Position numbers and translations under genes: made by a program | The notes under the pieces: model-generated | The model's input: only the letters and a program-made list of their open reading frames with translations | Told to the model about the DNA's origin: nothing | Databases searched by the model: none | Shown: positions 43,660 to 52,511 of the stretch, in pieces | Numbering within the stretch: position 1 is the first letter of the stretch | Layout: each line of letters begins with the position of its first letter | Origin: Marinomonas posidonica IVIA-Po-181 | GTDB lineage: Bacteria > Pseudomonadota > Gammaproteobacteria > Pseudomonadales > Marinomonadaceae | NCBI RefSeq assembly: GCF_000214215.1 | Contig: NC_015559.1 | Coordinates: forward strand, 992,001 to 1,056,000 | DNA: 64,000 nucleotides | Reading direction: 5' to 3'

Positions 43660-43932
43660 ATGAAAAATAAAGATACCTGGTTCCCTGCCAAAGAAAATGG
43701 ATTGGGATGGGGAAAGCCAGATACTTGGCAAGGCTGGTTAGTATTGTCCTTGTACTTGTTTGTTCTATGTCTTATTTCCATTTTAGTTGACCCCAAAGAA
43801 GCCCTAATGGAGTGGGCTTTTTGGGTGGCGTGTAACACGTTAGTTTTGATCTTGATATGTTATTTAAAAGGCGAACCACCAAGCTGGAAGTGGAAGCCAA
43901 TCGAAAAAGAAAAACGTAAGTGGTTTAAGTAA
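43660..43932 (+). CDS. small membrane protein of unknown function
   Basis: 90 residues. The N-terminus WFPAKENGLGWGKPDTWQGW is followed by two hydrophobic segments (WLVLSLYLFVLCLISILV and AFWVACNTLVLILICYL), then GEPPSWKWKPIEKEKRKW. The Trp/Gly-rich start and GEPPxWxW end look like a conserved small inner-membrane family that I cannot name. AAAGG lies upstream of the ATG. It stands alone between folE and an MFS gene. Confidence 0.75.
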   Translation: MKNKDTWFPAKENGLGWGKPDTWQGWLVLSLYLFVLCLISILVDPKEALMEWAFWVACNTLVLILICYLKGEPPSWKWKPIEKEKRKWFK

Positions 43933-44009
43933 TTTTAAAGATTTTAATCGCAGCTTAATCCTTTAAACTGACAGAAAACACAATCATTTGGTTTTAAAAG
44001 GATGTTTTC

Positions 44010-45188
44010 ATGCGTACCTCTGGCATTCTGTTATTGATTGCTTATTTAGGCTTTATTAGTCTCGGTTTGCCAGATGCGGCACACGGTATTAACTGGCCGT
44101 TTGTCAGAGCGGCGTTTCATGTTCCAACGGGTTGGCTGGGGCTGGTGATTGCAGGCGGCGGGGTTGGTTATTTAATTTCAAGCTTTTCGGTCGGTTGGCT
44201 ATTGTCTCGACTGGGCGTGGGCTGGCTTCTTGTGATGAGCAGTGGCTTCGTGAGTTTTGGCTTATTTGGTTTTTACATAAGCACAAGTTTTACGATTTTC
44301 GTCTTGTATGCCATGGTGATCGGAGTGGGGTCCGGAGCGATTGATGCCGGTCTCAATGCTTATGCCGCCGAGCATTTTTCCACCAAGCATATGAACTGGT
44401 TGCATGCGGCGTTTGGGGTTGGTGCAACGGCGGGCCCCATTATTGTGACCAGTGTATTGTTGCATTTTTCACAGCATTGGCGACTGGCTTATGCGGTTAT
44501 TGGCAGTATTCTGTTGCTGATGACCTTGGTCTTTTTCTTTAGCCGTGATTTATGGCGAAGTGATCAGCATGCACCTAAAGCCTCACTAGAAGAAGTCAAA
44601 GACGATGATTTAAACATCACTCAATGGCAAGCTCTGAAACATCCAGTGGTTCGTTTTCAAATAGCCTTTTTCTTACTTTATACTGGCATTGAGGTTGGGG
44701 TGGGACAATGGGCATTTACTCTAATGACAGAAACGAGAGGCATTTCAATAGCCAATGCCGGCACTTGGGTAGCTGTGTACTGGGGAGCGTTAGCGTTTGG
44801 TCGAGCGATTTTTGGTTTTCTAGTCGAAAAGTTTTCAGTCGATCGTTTATTGAGTTTGTGTTTGGTCGGTTTGGTGTTGGGTGCTTTGTCGTTTACCAAC
44901 AGCATGCATGCCTACTTCAGCTATCTTGGATTGGCATTAATGGGCTTTTGTGCCGCCCCTATTTTCCCTTGTATGATTTCTCAAACCGTGGTTCGCGTCG
45001 GTAAAAGAATGGCGACTTATGTGATTGGTTTTCAAATGAGTGCCGCCGTCACTGGTGCGATGAGCTTGCCATTTTTAAGTGGTTTAATCGGTGAGCAGTT
45101 TGGTTTGACGTTTGTCAGTGTGAGCTTTTTAGTTTATGCCGTGGCGTTACTGATCTTCTTTATGATGATTATCAAACGAGCGAACTGA
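44010..45188 (+). CDS. MFS transporter (FucP/YbjJ-like sugar-type)
   Basis: 392 residues with about 12 hydrophobic helices. The N-terminal GILLLIAYLGFISLGLPDAAHG and later GVGSGAIDAGLNAYAAEHF are typical of the MFS branch containing fucose permease and YbjJ-like carriers. LSRLGVGWLLV marks the loop between helices 2 and 3. The substrate is unknown. AAGGA precedes the ATG; a hairpin that overlaps the stop codon closes the gene. Confidence 0.88.
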   Translation: MRTSGILLLIAYLGFISLGLPDAAHGINWPFVRAAFHVPTGWLGLVIAGGGVGYLISSFSVGWLLSRLGVGWLLVMSSGFVSFGLFGFYISTSFTIFVLYAMVIGVGSGAIDAGLNAYAAEHFSTKHMNWLHAAFGVGATAGPIIVTSVLLHFSQHWRLAYAVIGSILLLMTLVFFFSRDLWRSDQHAPKASLEEVKDDDLNITQWQALKHPVVRFQIAFFLLYTGIEVGVGQWAFTLMTETRGISIANAGTWVAVYWGALAFGRAIFGFLVEKFSVDRLLSLCLVGLVLGALSFTNSMHAYFSYLGLALMGFCAAPIFPCMISQTVVRVGKRMATYVIGFQMSAAVTGAMSLPFLSGLIGEQFGLTFVSVSFLVYAVALLIFFMMIIKRAN

Positions 45189-45202
45189 AGTCAGTTCGCT
45201 CG
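45177..45202. terminator. hairpin at the convergent ends of two MFS genes
   Basis: CGAGCGAACTGA (45177-45188) pairs perfectly with TCAGTTCGCTCG (45191-45202), 2-nt loop; the left arm includes the stop codon of the upstream MFS gene. It also follows the convergent MFS gene. Confidence 0.7.
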
Positions 45203-45223
45203 TTATTCTCTCAGAAAGACAGC

Positions 45224-46447
45224 TTATTTAGCCTCTTCTTCCAATGTATTTCTTTGCACGAGTGTGGGGAACAAATACATCCAGATGCCGACGACGGCCA
45301 GAGTGCCGACACCTCCTACAATAATGGCAGGAACGACGCCAAACCAAGCGGCGGTGACGCCAGATTCAAACTCACCAAGTTGGTTTGAGCTGCCAATAAA
45401 GATAGAGTTGGCGGCGCTGACTCGTCCTCTCATTTCGTCTGGTGTCTCTAATTGCACCAGCGTTGAGCGAATAACCACGCTGATCATATCGGAAGCACCG
45501 AGTAACACTAGTGCGAACATGGAAAGGATGAGTTGATCCGAAAGGCCAAATAAAATGGTCGCTACACCAAATATTGCGACGGCAGCAAACATTATCTTGC
45601 CAACACTATGGGTTAACGGATGTCTGGCCAAGTAAATGGACATGAGCAACGCACCCAGCGCAGGCGAACAACGTAGTAGACCAAGTCCCCATGGTCCGGT
45701 TTCTAGTATGTCTTTTGCGACAATCGGTAAGAGTGCGGTCGCGCCTCCTAACAATACGGCGAACATGTCTAAAGATACGGAGCCCAGAATGACTTTATTA
45801 CCTTTAATAAACATCAAGCCTCCGAGTAGGTGTTCTAAGCTAGCAGGCGTCTTATGTTTGACAGTAAAGTTGTAGCGTAAGAAGGACAGGATGACACAGG
45901 AAATAAGAAAGCAGCTCATGCTGGTCGCAAATAAGGTGGTCGGCCCTAACAAATAGATGACGCCACCAAGAGCTGGACCGGCAATGACGGATATTTCACG
46001 GGCAGATGCCATGGCACTGACGGCACGGGAAAGTTGTTCACTGGGCACCAGGTTCGGCAGAATGGCCTGATTGGCTGGCAGTTCAAATGCCCTTGCTGTG
46101 CCGAGTAACATGGCGCAAGCATAAATCATGTTGGCGGACACCGTATTGGTAAAATTGCCATAGACCAAAATCGCCACAGTGAATGCCATGGTTAAGCGCG
46201 TAAACACGCAAATGAGGCGGCGATTGTAGCGATCAGCCACATGGCCTACCACCAAGGTTAATAAAAGTTGCGGTAAAAATTGACATAAACCCACAAGTCC
46301 AAGGGCTAAGGGGCTGTCTGTTAAATCGTACATTTGCCAACCAATACCCACGCTGAGCATTTGAAAGGCAAACGAGGAGGCAATCTGGCCAATCCAGTAA
46401 TGTCGGAAATTGCTTTGCTTGAAGAGGGCAGGTAGGTCTTGGTTCAA
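45224..46447 (-). CDS. MFS transporter (EntS-like exporter group)
   Basis: 407 residues, about 12 helices. NFRHYWIGQIASSFAFQML, GWQMYDLTDSPLALGLVGL and GHVADRYNRRLICVFTR are characteristic of the MFS_3/EntS-type group, whose members export siderophores or drugs. The start is a TTG at 46447 with only a weak ribosome site, but no better in-frame codon exists (an upstream ATG is out of frame). There are no siderophore genes nearby, so the substrate is unknown. Confidence 0.87.
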   Translation of the reverse strand: MNQDLPALFKQSNFRHYWIGQIASSFAFQMLSVGIGWQMYDLTDSPLALGLVGLCQFLPQLLLTLVVGHVADRYNRRLICVFTRLTMAFTVAILVYGNFTNTVSANMIYACAMLLGTARAFELPANQAILPNLVPSEQLSRAVSAMASAREISVIAGPALGGVIYLLGPTTLFATSMSCFLISCVILSFLRYNFTVKHKTPASLEHLLGGLMFIKGNKVILGSVSLDMFAVLLGGATALLPIVAKDILETGPWGLGLLRCSPALGALLMSIYLARHPLTHSVGKIMFAAVAIFGVATILFGLSDQLILSMFALVLLGASDMISVVIRSTLVQLETPDEMRGRVSAANSIFIGSSNQLGEFESGVTAAWFGVVPAIIVGGVGTLAVVGIWMYLFPTLVQRNTLEEEAK

Positions 46448-46722
46448 GTTGGCATACTCATTAGATTGTCGGGGCTATATTCTAGCCTGCTTTGAGGTCG
46501 AATAAATTGCTTTTGACCTTGGATAAAAGTTTAAGAATTGTGAATTTTACCCTCTTTGCTCTTATAAGGTCCTTTTCGATCGGTTAATCAGGAATAATGA
46601 TAAAACGACATCGGCAAGCTTGGATGGCTGGCTTTTTAATAAGACAAAGAATGGGCTCTTCCCCTGTGGCCTATTGAGTAAACCTCTCTGGTTTATGATT
46701 GTATAACCTTTAAGGACATACC

Positions 46723-47949
46723 TTGATCAATTCAGAAACCTATACCTCATTACACGAGTCTCTATCCCGCTGGTTATTGCTAATTTGCCTAGTGGCAGTG
46801 GGCATTGGACAGTCATTTGTGTTTACTTCCTTACCACCGATTGGTCGTGAAATCGGCTTGGCTGATGTACGGATCAGTACCTTGATTACTGCAGGGGCGG
46901 CGACGTTCGTGGTGGCGGCTTTTTTCTGGGGCAGAATTATTAATCGTATTGGTCGGGTGCGCTCAGTCATTTTCGGTATGAGCAGTTATGCGGTGACCAT
47001 TTCGGCGACGGGGTTTGTGTTACAGGAAGCGTTAGCGGGGCATCTTTCTGCCGAACAGACCTATGTGTATGTGTTTACCCTGCGGATCATCTTTTCCATG
47101 GGAATAGCGGGTATTTTACCTTCTATCCAAACCTTTCTAATTGCTCATACGGACATTAAACATCGCAGCGCAACGATTGCGATGATTGGTGCTTCGTTCA
47201 GTATTGGTATGATTTTAGGACCTGCGTTTGCCTCTTTATTAAGTAATCTAGGTTTGACGGTACCTTTTTACATTATTTCTGGTTTAGCGGGCAGCGCAGC
47301 GATTTTAGTGGCTGTCTTTGTGAAAGATGGTAAGCACGTACGTCAGCTTGAAAAGCCGCCGGGTATTAATTGGTTAAAGCAGCCAGTAATGCCGTTTCTA
47401 GGGATGTCGACTCTCGCGATTTTATCGGTAACAGGTATTCAGCAAATTATGAGTTTCCTGATTCAAGATCGTTTCCAGTTGGATGTGGCAGAGACAACAC
47501 ATCAGCTGGGGTTTGTGATGATGACCATGTCTTGCTTTAGTATCTTGGTGCAGATGATTTTGGTACCCCGCTTCCGACTAGGTGTGGTTACTCTGATTTC
47601 AGCTGGTGTTATGTTGGGATTATCGGCTCAATTAGCCTTCATTCTTTGGCATTCGATGACAGGTGTCTTTGTTGCGATGGCGTTGTTCGGCGCAGGCTTT
47701 GGTTTTCTTTTTCCTGGCATTGTGACTGCGCAAACTTTGCTAGTAAAAGACGATCAACAAAGTCGTTTGGCCAGTATGAATGCTTCCATGCAGGGTTTGG
47801 GTGCGGCCTTGGGGCCGGTGATTATGGCGTCACTGTATCAACTGGGACAGTGGGTACCTTTTGTGGTGCTTAGTTTAGGTTTGCTTTTCTTGAGTGTGGT
47901 ATTTGCCTATTGCAAAGCCAAGTTTGGCACGGCCTTTAAAACTAACTAA
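46723..47949 (+). CDS. MFS transporter (drug-efflux-like)
   Basis: 408 residues from a TTG with AAGGA 6 nt upstream. About 12 helices; WGRIINRIGRVRSVIFGMS is the helix 2-3 loop, LRIIFSMGIAGILPSIQTFLI the helix 4 region and MIGASFSIGMILGPAFASLL the motif C (antiporter) helix, so an H+-coupled efflux carrier is likely. It overlaps the convergent AraC gene by 8 bp. The substrate is unknown. Together with the two preceding genes it makes three MFS carriers in 4 kb that are not close paralogs by eye. Confidence 0.88.
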   Translation: MINSETYTSLHESLSRWLLLICLVAVGIGQSFVFTSLPPIGREIGLADVRISTLITAGAATFVVAAFFWGRIINRIGRVRSVIFGMSSYAVTISATGFVLQEALAGHLSAEQTYVYVFTLRIIFSMGIAGILPSIQTFLIAHTDIKHRSATIAMIGASFSIGMILGPAFASLLSNLGLTVPFYIISGLAGSAAILVAVFVKDGKHVRQLEKPPGINWLKQPVMPFLGMSTLAILSVTGIQQIMSFLIQDRFQLDVAETTHQLGFVMMTMSCFSILVQMILVPRFRLGVVTLISAGVMLGLSAQLAFILWHSMTGVFVAMALFGAGFGFLFPGIVTAQTLLVKDDQQSRLASMNASMQGLGAALGPVIMASLYQLGQWVPFVVLSLGLLFLSVVFAYCKAKFGTAFKTN

Positions 47950-48865
47950 TTAATTTAGTCTGGGCCACTTGGCGAGGCGTTACGCCAAAATGTTGGTGAA
48001 AACGCCGGCTAAAATGGCTTAGGCTCAAATACCCTAATTCATAACTGACTTGAGTTACTGAGCCGTTTTCTTTCAGTCGTTGGTAAGCCTTACTCATTCG
48101 TCTCTGATGTTGATATTCCAAGGGTGTACAGCCGAGTTGTCGTTTGAAACAGTCGTAAAAACGGCTGCGACTCATGCAAGCCATTTTAGCCAGTTGGCAA
48201 GTATCAAGCGGCAGTGACAAATTGTTTTCGATCCAATGAATCACATGGGTTATGCCATTAGCGTCAGGGGTGCTTTTCGCAAAGTGCAGCAAGGCTTCGC
48301 GACCATGGTGGCGTAAGATTCTAGTAATGAGTTCACTGACGCCAAAATCCACCAATAAATCTCGATCTGGGTCATTTTGCACATAATCACTGGCGAGACG
48401 GTCTAGCACTTGTTGGGTGGCTTGTGTGTGTAGGGTATGTAGATGTTGGCTAGGGTCGATTGGTTGACTGGAAGGCAATGAGGCATGCATCACATCATTC
48501 ATCCGATCGCATATTTGCGCCACTTTTTCATTTGAGATCGCGATGGTCAGACAGGTGGTGGGCTTGGTGAGTTCGGCCTCAGGAAAGTCAATGAAGACTT
48601 CTTCATCTGGTGCGAGAATGAACGATTCATGTGGAAGAAAAGAGATATTGTCTTGGTCTTTGGTATGCATAACCTTCGAACCGGTGACCATACCGCAATA
48701 GAGTAAACTTTCGGCTTTGAGACTGACTCGATCTGCTTGCTCATAGGTATCGTAGATACTCAATTCTGAGTGAGGACCGGCAAAACAGACTCGATTCTCA
48801 ACCAAGTTAACAGGCGAACGTTTACGCGCCAGTATGGCTTTTGTTGATAACCTTGAAACACTCAT
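47942..48865 (-). CDS. AraC-family transcriptional regulator
   Basis: About 307 residues. The C-terminal about 100 residues are a complete AraC double HTH (DTCQLAKMACMSRSRFYDCFKR with LGCTPLEYQHQRR, then VTQVSYELGYLSLSHFSRRFHQHFGVTP). The N-terminal domain resembles the acetamidase/EutR-like AraC_N type (VCFAGPHSELSIYDTYEQAD). AGAGG precedes the ATG at 48865; the frame also opens with GTG at 48871. It is divergent from the aldehyde dehydrogenase gene (219 bp apart), its likely target. Confidence 0.9.
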   Translation of the reverse strand: MSVSRLSTKAILARKRSPVNLVENRVCFAGPHSELSIYDTYEQADRVSLKAESLLYCGMVTGSKVMHTKDQDNISFLPHESFILAPDEEVFIDFPEAELTKPTTCLTIAISNEKVAQICDRMNDVMHASLPSSQPIDPSQHLHTLHTQATQQVLDRLASDYVQNDPDRDLLVDFGVSELITRILRHHGREALLHFAKSTPDANGITHVIHWIENNLSLPLDTCQLAKMACMSRSRFYDCFKRQLGCTPLEYQHQRRMSKAYQRLKENGSVTQVSYELGYLSLSHFSRRFHQHFGVTPRQVAQTKLIS

Positions 48866-48972
48866 AATCACACCTCTTGTTAAACTTGTTATGTTGGCGT
48901 GCCGCGCTTTATGCCTTTCATCATCGCCTGAGCTGAGCTGAGGGTCAATCCTAAAAATGTGAATAGATTTGG

Positions 48973-48993
48973 ATCATGGGACAAATATCATGG
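48973..48993. promoter_or_regulatory. ATCATGG direct repeats between araC-type and aldB-type genes
   Basis: ATCATGG occurs at 48973-48979 and 48987-48993 in the divergent promoter region. Tandem same-direction half-sites fit an AraC-family activator. A CTGAG triplet repeat lies at 48928-48942. Confidence 0.35.
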
Positions 48994-49084
48994 ACTGACA
49001 GGCAAGTTTTCTGATCATTTTGTTTCTACAGTTAGTTGTTAGCCAAAAACAACAAGAACGGAAACCAAAACGGAGATAGAAAGT

Positions 49085-50602
49085 ATGATTTATTCTAAAC
49101 CAGGTACCAGTGGTAGCTTAATTTCCTTTGAAAGTGATTATGGTAATTTTATTGGTGGTGAATGGGTTGCGCCCGTCAAAGGTCAGTATTTTGATAACAC
49201 CAGCCCTGTGGATGGTGAGGTATTTTGTCGTATTCCACGCTCAACCGAAGAAGACATTAATTTAGCGCTTGATGCGGCTCATGCAGCACGAGTTGACTGG
49301 GGCAAAGCTTCAGTGACTACTCGTTCTAATATTCTTCTTAAAATTGCCGATCGAATTGAAGCCAACTTGGAGGCGTTGGCGGTGGCTGAAACTTGGGATA
49401 ATGGTAAAGCGGTGCGTGAAACGCTGAATGCGGACATTCCATTGGCGGCAGATCACTTTCGTTATTTTGCCGGTTGTTTGCGTGCTCAAGAGGGCAGTAC
49501 AGCTGAACTAGATGAACATACTGTGGCCTACCATTTTCATGAACCGCTTGGTGTGGTGGGGCAGATTATTCCTTGGAATTTTCCGATCTTGATGGCGGCA
49601 TGGAAACTTGCACCAGCCTTGGCGGCGGGTAACTGTGTGGTATTAAAACCTGCGGAACAAACTCCAGCGTCTATTTTGGAATTGGTTAAGGTGATCCAAG
49701 ACTTATTGCCAGCAGGGGTTTTAAACATTGTAAATGGTTTTGGTAAGGAAGCCGGTCAAGCTTTGGCAACGAGTAAACGGATTGCCAAAATCGCCTTTAC
49801 AGGCTCCACACCAGTTGGCTCACACATTTTGAAATGTGCTGCTGAAAACATTATCCCTTCTACCGTTGAACTGGGTGGTAAGTCTCCAAATATTTATTTT
49901 GGCGACATCATGCAGCAGGAAGAGTCTTACATTAGTAAGTGTGTGGAAGGCTTAGTGTTGGCTTTCTTCAACCAAGGTGAAGTATGTACTTGCCCTTCAC
50001 GCGCTTTGATTCACGAATCCATCTATGACGATTTTATGAAGCTGGTGGTCGAAAGAACCAAAACCATTAAGCGAGGTAATCCGCTTGATACCGATGTGCA
50101 AGTGGGAGCGCAAGCGTCGAAAGAGCAGTTTGATAAAATTTTGAGTTACATTGATATCGGTAAAAAAGAAGGGGCTGAATTATTGATTGGTGGTGAGGTG
50201 GAGAAAATTGATGGCTTGGCTAACGGTTTCTATGTGCAACCCACCTTGTTTAAAGGCTCGAATGAAATGCGTATTTTCCAAGAGGAAATATTTGGGCCTG
50301 TGGTCAGTGTGACTACGTTCAAAGATGAAGCGGAAGCCCTGGCGATTGCGAATGACAGTGAATTTGGTTTAGGGGCTGGGGTTTGGACTCGTGATACGAA
50401 TCTGGCCTATCGTATGGGAAGGAACCTTGAAGCCGGTCGTGTGTGGATGAATTGTTATCACCAATACCCAGCCCATTCCGCGTTTGGGGGATATAAAAAA
50501 TCAGGGGTTGGCCGTGAAACCCACAAGGTGGCATTAGAGCACTACCAACAAACGAAAAATATGTTGATTAGCTATGATGTCAATCCGCTTGGCTTCTTCT
50601 AA
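49085..50602 (+). CDS. aldB: NAD(P)-dependent aldehyde dehydrogenase (AldB/ExaC type)
   Basis: 505 residues, the length of AldB/Exa[21 protein letters not shown] (Asn of the oxyanion hole), [18 protein letters not shown] (general base Glu), and [13 protein letters not shown] (nucleophile Cys) are all present; the closing [21 protein letters not shown] matches the acetaldehyde-oxidising group. It converts acetaldehyde or related aldehydes to acids. Regulated probably by the divergent AraC-family gene. GGAG precedes the ATG and a strong terminator follows. Confidence 0.88.
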   Translation: MIYSKPGTSGSLISFESDYGNFIGGEWVAPVKGQYFDNTSPVDGEVFCRIPRSTEEDINLALDAAHAARVDWGKASVTTRSNILLKIADRIEANLEALAVAETWDNGKAVRETLNADIPLAADHFRYFAGCLRAQEGSTAELDEHTVAYHFHEPLGVVGQIIPWNFPILMAAWKLAPALAAGNCVVLKPAEQTPASILELVKVIQDLLPAGVLNIVNGFGKEAGQALATSKRIAKIAFTGSTPVGSHILKCAAENIIPSTVELGGKSPNIYFGDIMQQEESYISKCVEGLVLAFFNQGEVCTCPSRALIHESIYDDFMKLVVERTKTIKRGNPLDTDVQVGAQASKEQFDKILSYIDIGKKEGAELLIGGEVEKIDGLANGFYVQPTLFKGSNEMRIFQEEIFGPVVSVTTFKDEAEALAIANDSEFGLGAGVWTRDTNLAYRMGRNLEAGRVWMNCYHQYPAHSAFGGYKKSGVGRETHKVALEHYQQTKNMLISYDVNPLGFF

Positions 50603-50630
50603 TGACTGCTAAGTTATCACGATGACATTT

Positions 50631-50658
50631 AAAGCCAGAGCCTATGCTCTGGCTTTTT
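50631..50658 (+). terminator. rho-independent terminator after the aldehyde dehydrogenase gene
   Basis: AAAGCCAGAGC (50631-50641) pairs with GCTCTGGCTTT (50646-50656), followed by further T residues. Nearly identical to the terminator at 31192-31223. Confidence 0.92.
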
Positions 50659-50821
50659 TGTGCTGGTTATATTGGAATCTTGACCTTGTCACGTCATAAA
50701 TTTGCCTATCTTCGAATTTTCTTTGTTTCCTATTGGAAACTATCTTTCATAAATGATAATTTCAGCGTATTCATTTTGTCTGTTCATCAGAGATTAGATC
50801 GCTAAGTGGCGAGGACGTACT

Positions 50822-52204
50822 ATGGCAATCAGTTTATTCGATCTTTTTAAAGTAGGAATTGGTCCTTCCAGTTCGCATACTGTTGGGCCCATGGTCGCAG
50901 CGAATCAGTTTTCTCATCAGTTAAAAGAGCTGGGTCTTTTAAACAAAGTAAAACGTTTAAAAATTGATTTATACGGTTCCTTGGGGGCGACAGGAAAAGG
51001 CCATGGAACCGGTGTCGCGGTATTGATGGGATTGGAAGGAGAGCTTCCAGAAAGCATTGACCCGAGCGGTGTGCCTGAGCGAGTGGCACAAATTGAATCT
51101 GCTTCTGAGGTTCAGATTTTAGCTGAACACAGCATTGTTCTGAATGTAAAGGAAGATGTGATTTATCACCGTATTGATCGTTTAGAGTTTCATGCTAATG
51201 GTATGGTATTAGAAGCCTTTGATGAAAAGGACGCCACCCTACATCAAGCGACTTTTTACTCTGTGGGTGGTGGTTTCATTGTCGAAGAAGATGATCAAGG
51301 CAAGGTGTCTTTGGTTGAGGATACAACAGAGTTGCCTCATGTTTTCCATGATGCCGAAACCCTAATGAACTTGTGTCGAGAAACCGGTAAGTCCATTGCC
51401 GACATCATGTTGGAAAATGAGCTTGCATGGCGAACGGAAGACGAAGTGAAGCAAGGTATTCTGTCGATCTGGTCGGTGATGAAAGAATGCGTACAAAAGG
51501 GCATTCAAAATGAAGGTATCTTGCCGGGTGGTTTAAAGGTTAAGCGCCGTGCCGCCAGTTTGTATCGAGATCTGTCGAGCAAAACACGCATGGATATGAT
51601 TACTCCCTCTTTGGGCGCAATGGATTGGGTGAATTTATACGCCTTAGCGGTAAATGAAGAAAATGCGGCAGGTGGTCGAGTTGTCACCGCACCAACCAAT
51701 GGTGCCGCTGGTATTATTCCTGCTGTTTTACATTATTATTGGGAATTTTGTCCGCGCTCTAGCGAAGAGGGGGTGATCGATTTCTTGTTAACCGCCGCCG
51801 CTATTGGTTTGCTATTTAAGGAAAATGCTTCTATTTCAGGCGCGGAAGTGGGTTGCCAAGGTGAAGTAGGCTCGGCATGTGCGATGGCGGCTGCGGGATT
51901 AGCTGCCGCGACAGGCGGATCGCCAGAACAGATTGAAAATGCAGCTGAGATAGGTATGGAACACAATTTGGGTTTAACGTGTGACCCGATTGGTGGTTTA
52001 GTGCAAGTGCCCTGTATTGAGCGAAATGCGATGGCGGCGATGAAAGCGATTAACTCTGCGACTATGGCGTTGAGAGGCGATGGTTCACATTATGTTTCCT
52101 TGGATAAAGTCATTCGGACTATGAGAGAAACGGGTAAGGATATGAATGATAAATACAAGGAAACGTCTCGCGGTGGTTTGGCAGTGAACGTGATTGAGTG
52201 TTGA
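50822..52204 (+). CDS. sdaA: L-serine ammonia-lyase (SdaA)
   Basis: 460 residues (E. coli 454), single-chain 4Fe-4S type. [20 protein letters not shown] opens the beta domain; [42 protein letters not shown] and [19 protein letters not shown] provide the cluster Cys residues of the alpha domain. It deaminates serine to pyruvate. GAGGAC precedes the ATG. It may connect with the aldehyde dehydrogenase upstream only by location. No glycine riboswitch or other known leader was recognised before it. Confidence 0.95.
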   Translation: MAISLFDLFKVGIGPSSSHTVGPMVAANQFSHQLKELGLLNKVKRLKIDLYGSLGATGKGHGTGVAVLMGLEGELPESIDPSGVPERVAQIESASEVQILAEHSIVLNVKEDVIYHRIDRLEFHANGMVLEAFDEKDATLHQATFYSVGGGFIVEEDDQGKVSLVEDTTELPHVFHDAETLMNLCRETGKSIADIMLENELAWRTEDEVKQGILSIWSVMKECVQKGIQNEGILPGGLKVKRRAASLYRDLSSKTRMDMITPSLGAMDWVNLYALAVNEENAAGGRVVTAPTNGAAGIIPAVLHYYWEFCPRSSEEGVIDFLLTAAAIGLLFKENASISGAEVGCQGEVGSACAMAAAGLAAATGGSPEQIENAAEIGMEHNLGLTCDPIGGLVQVPCIERNAMAAMKAINSATMALRGDGSHYVSLDKVIRTMRETGKDMNDKYKETSRGGLAVNVIEC

Positions 52205-52511
52205 TGACATTTTCATTGCAATAAAATGACAAGTAACAAAACTGTCATATAACTGTAGTAAATTCATTTCCGGTGTCTTTCGAGGCACTTTTTTTTGCCT
52301 GTCGATTTTATCACCGTCTTTCTGTACTGACTGGGGTTTTTATCTACTAATGCTCAGTGTAGAATGGCGCCGCATTTAATTCTTACAGAAATGTGACGGG
52401 ATGATTTAAGCACCAAATTACGTCGTAATGCTGGGATAAGCATTCGTTTGAATTGAGAAAAACTCATATTTCAAAGATTTGGTAGAAATTAATTATAGAT
52501 AGTAGAGCCTT
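52205..52511. other. 307-bp region upstream of the PiT carrier: Pho-like box and hairpins
   Basis: Holds a PhoB-like site (52242-52259), a weak stem with eight T residues (about 52272-52296, probably ending sdaA) and the dyads TTACG-T-CGTAA (about 52419) and AATGCT/AGCATT (about 52428-52445) near the carrier start. Confidence 0.45.
52242..52259 (+). promoter_or_regulatory. PhoB-like box upstream of the PiT carrier
   Basis: CTGTCAT-ATAA-CTGTAGT: the first heptamer is perfect, the second matches five of seven, and the spacing is right. It is 253 bp before the carrier start and is followed by a terminator-like hairpin, so its function there is uncertain. Confidence 0.5.

Noticed and set aside
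50640..50821. Possible riboswitch ahead of sdaA
   Set aside because: No glycine-aptamer pattern or other conserved leader could be recognised by eye.
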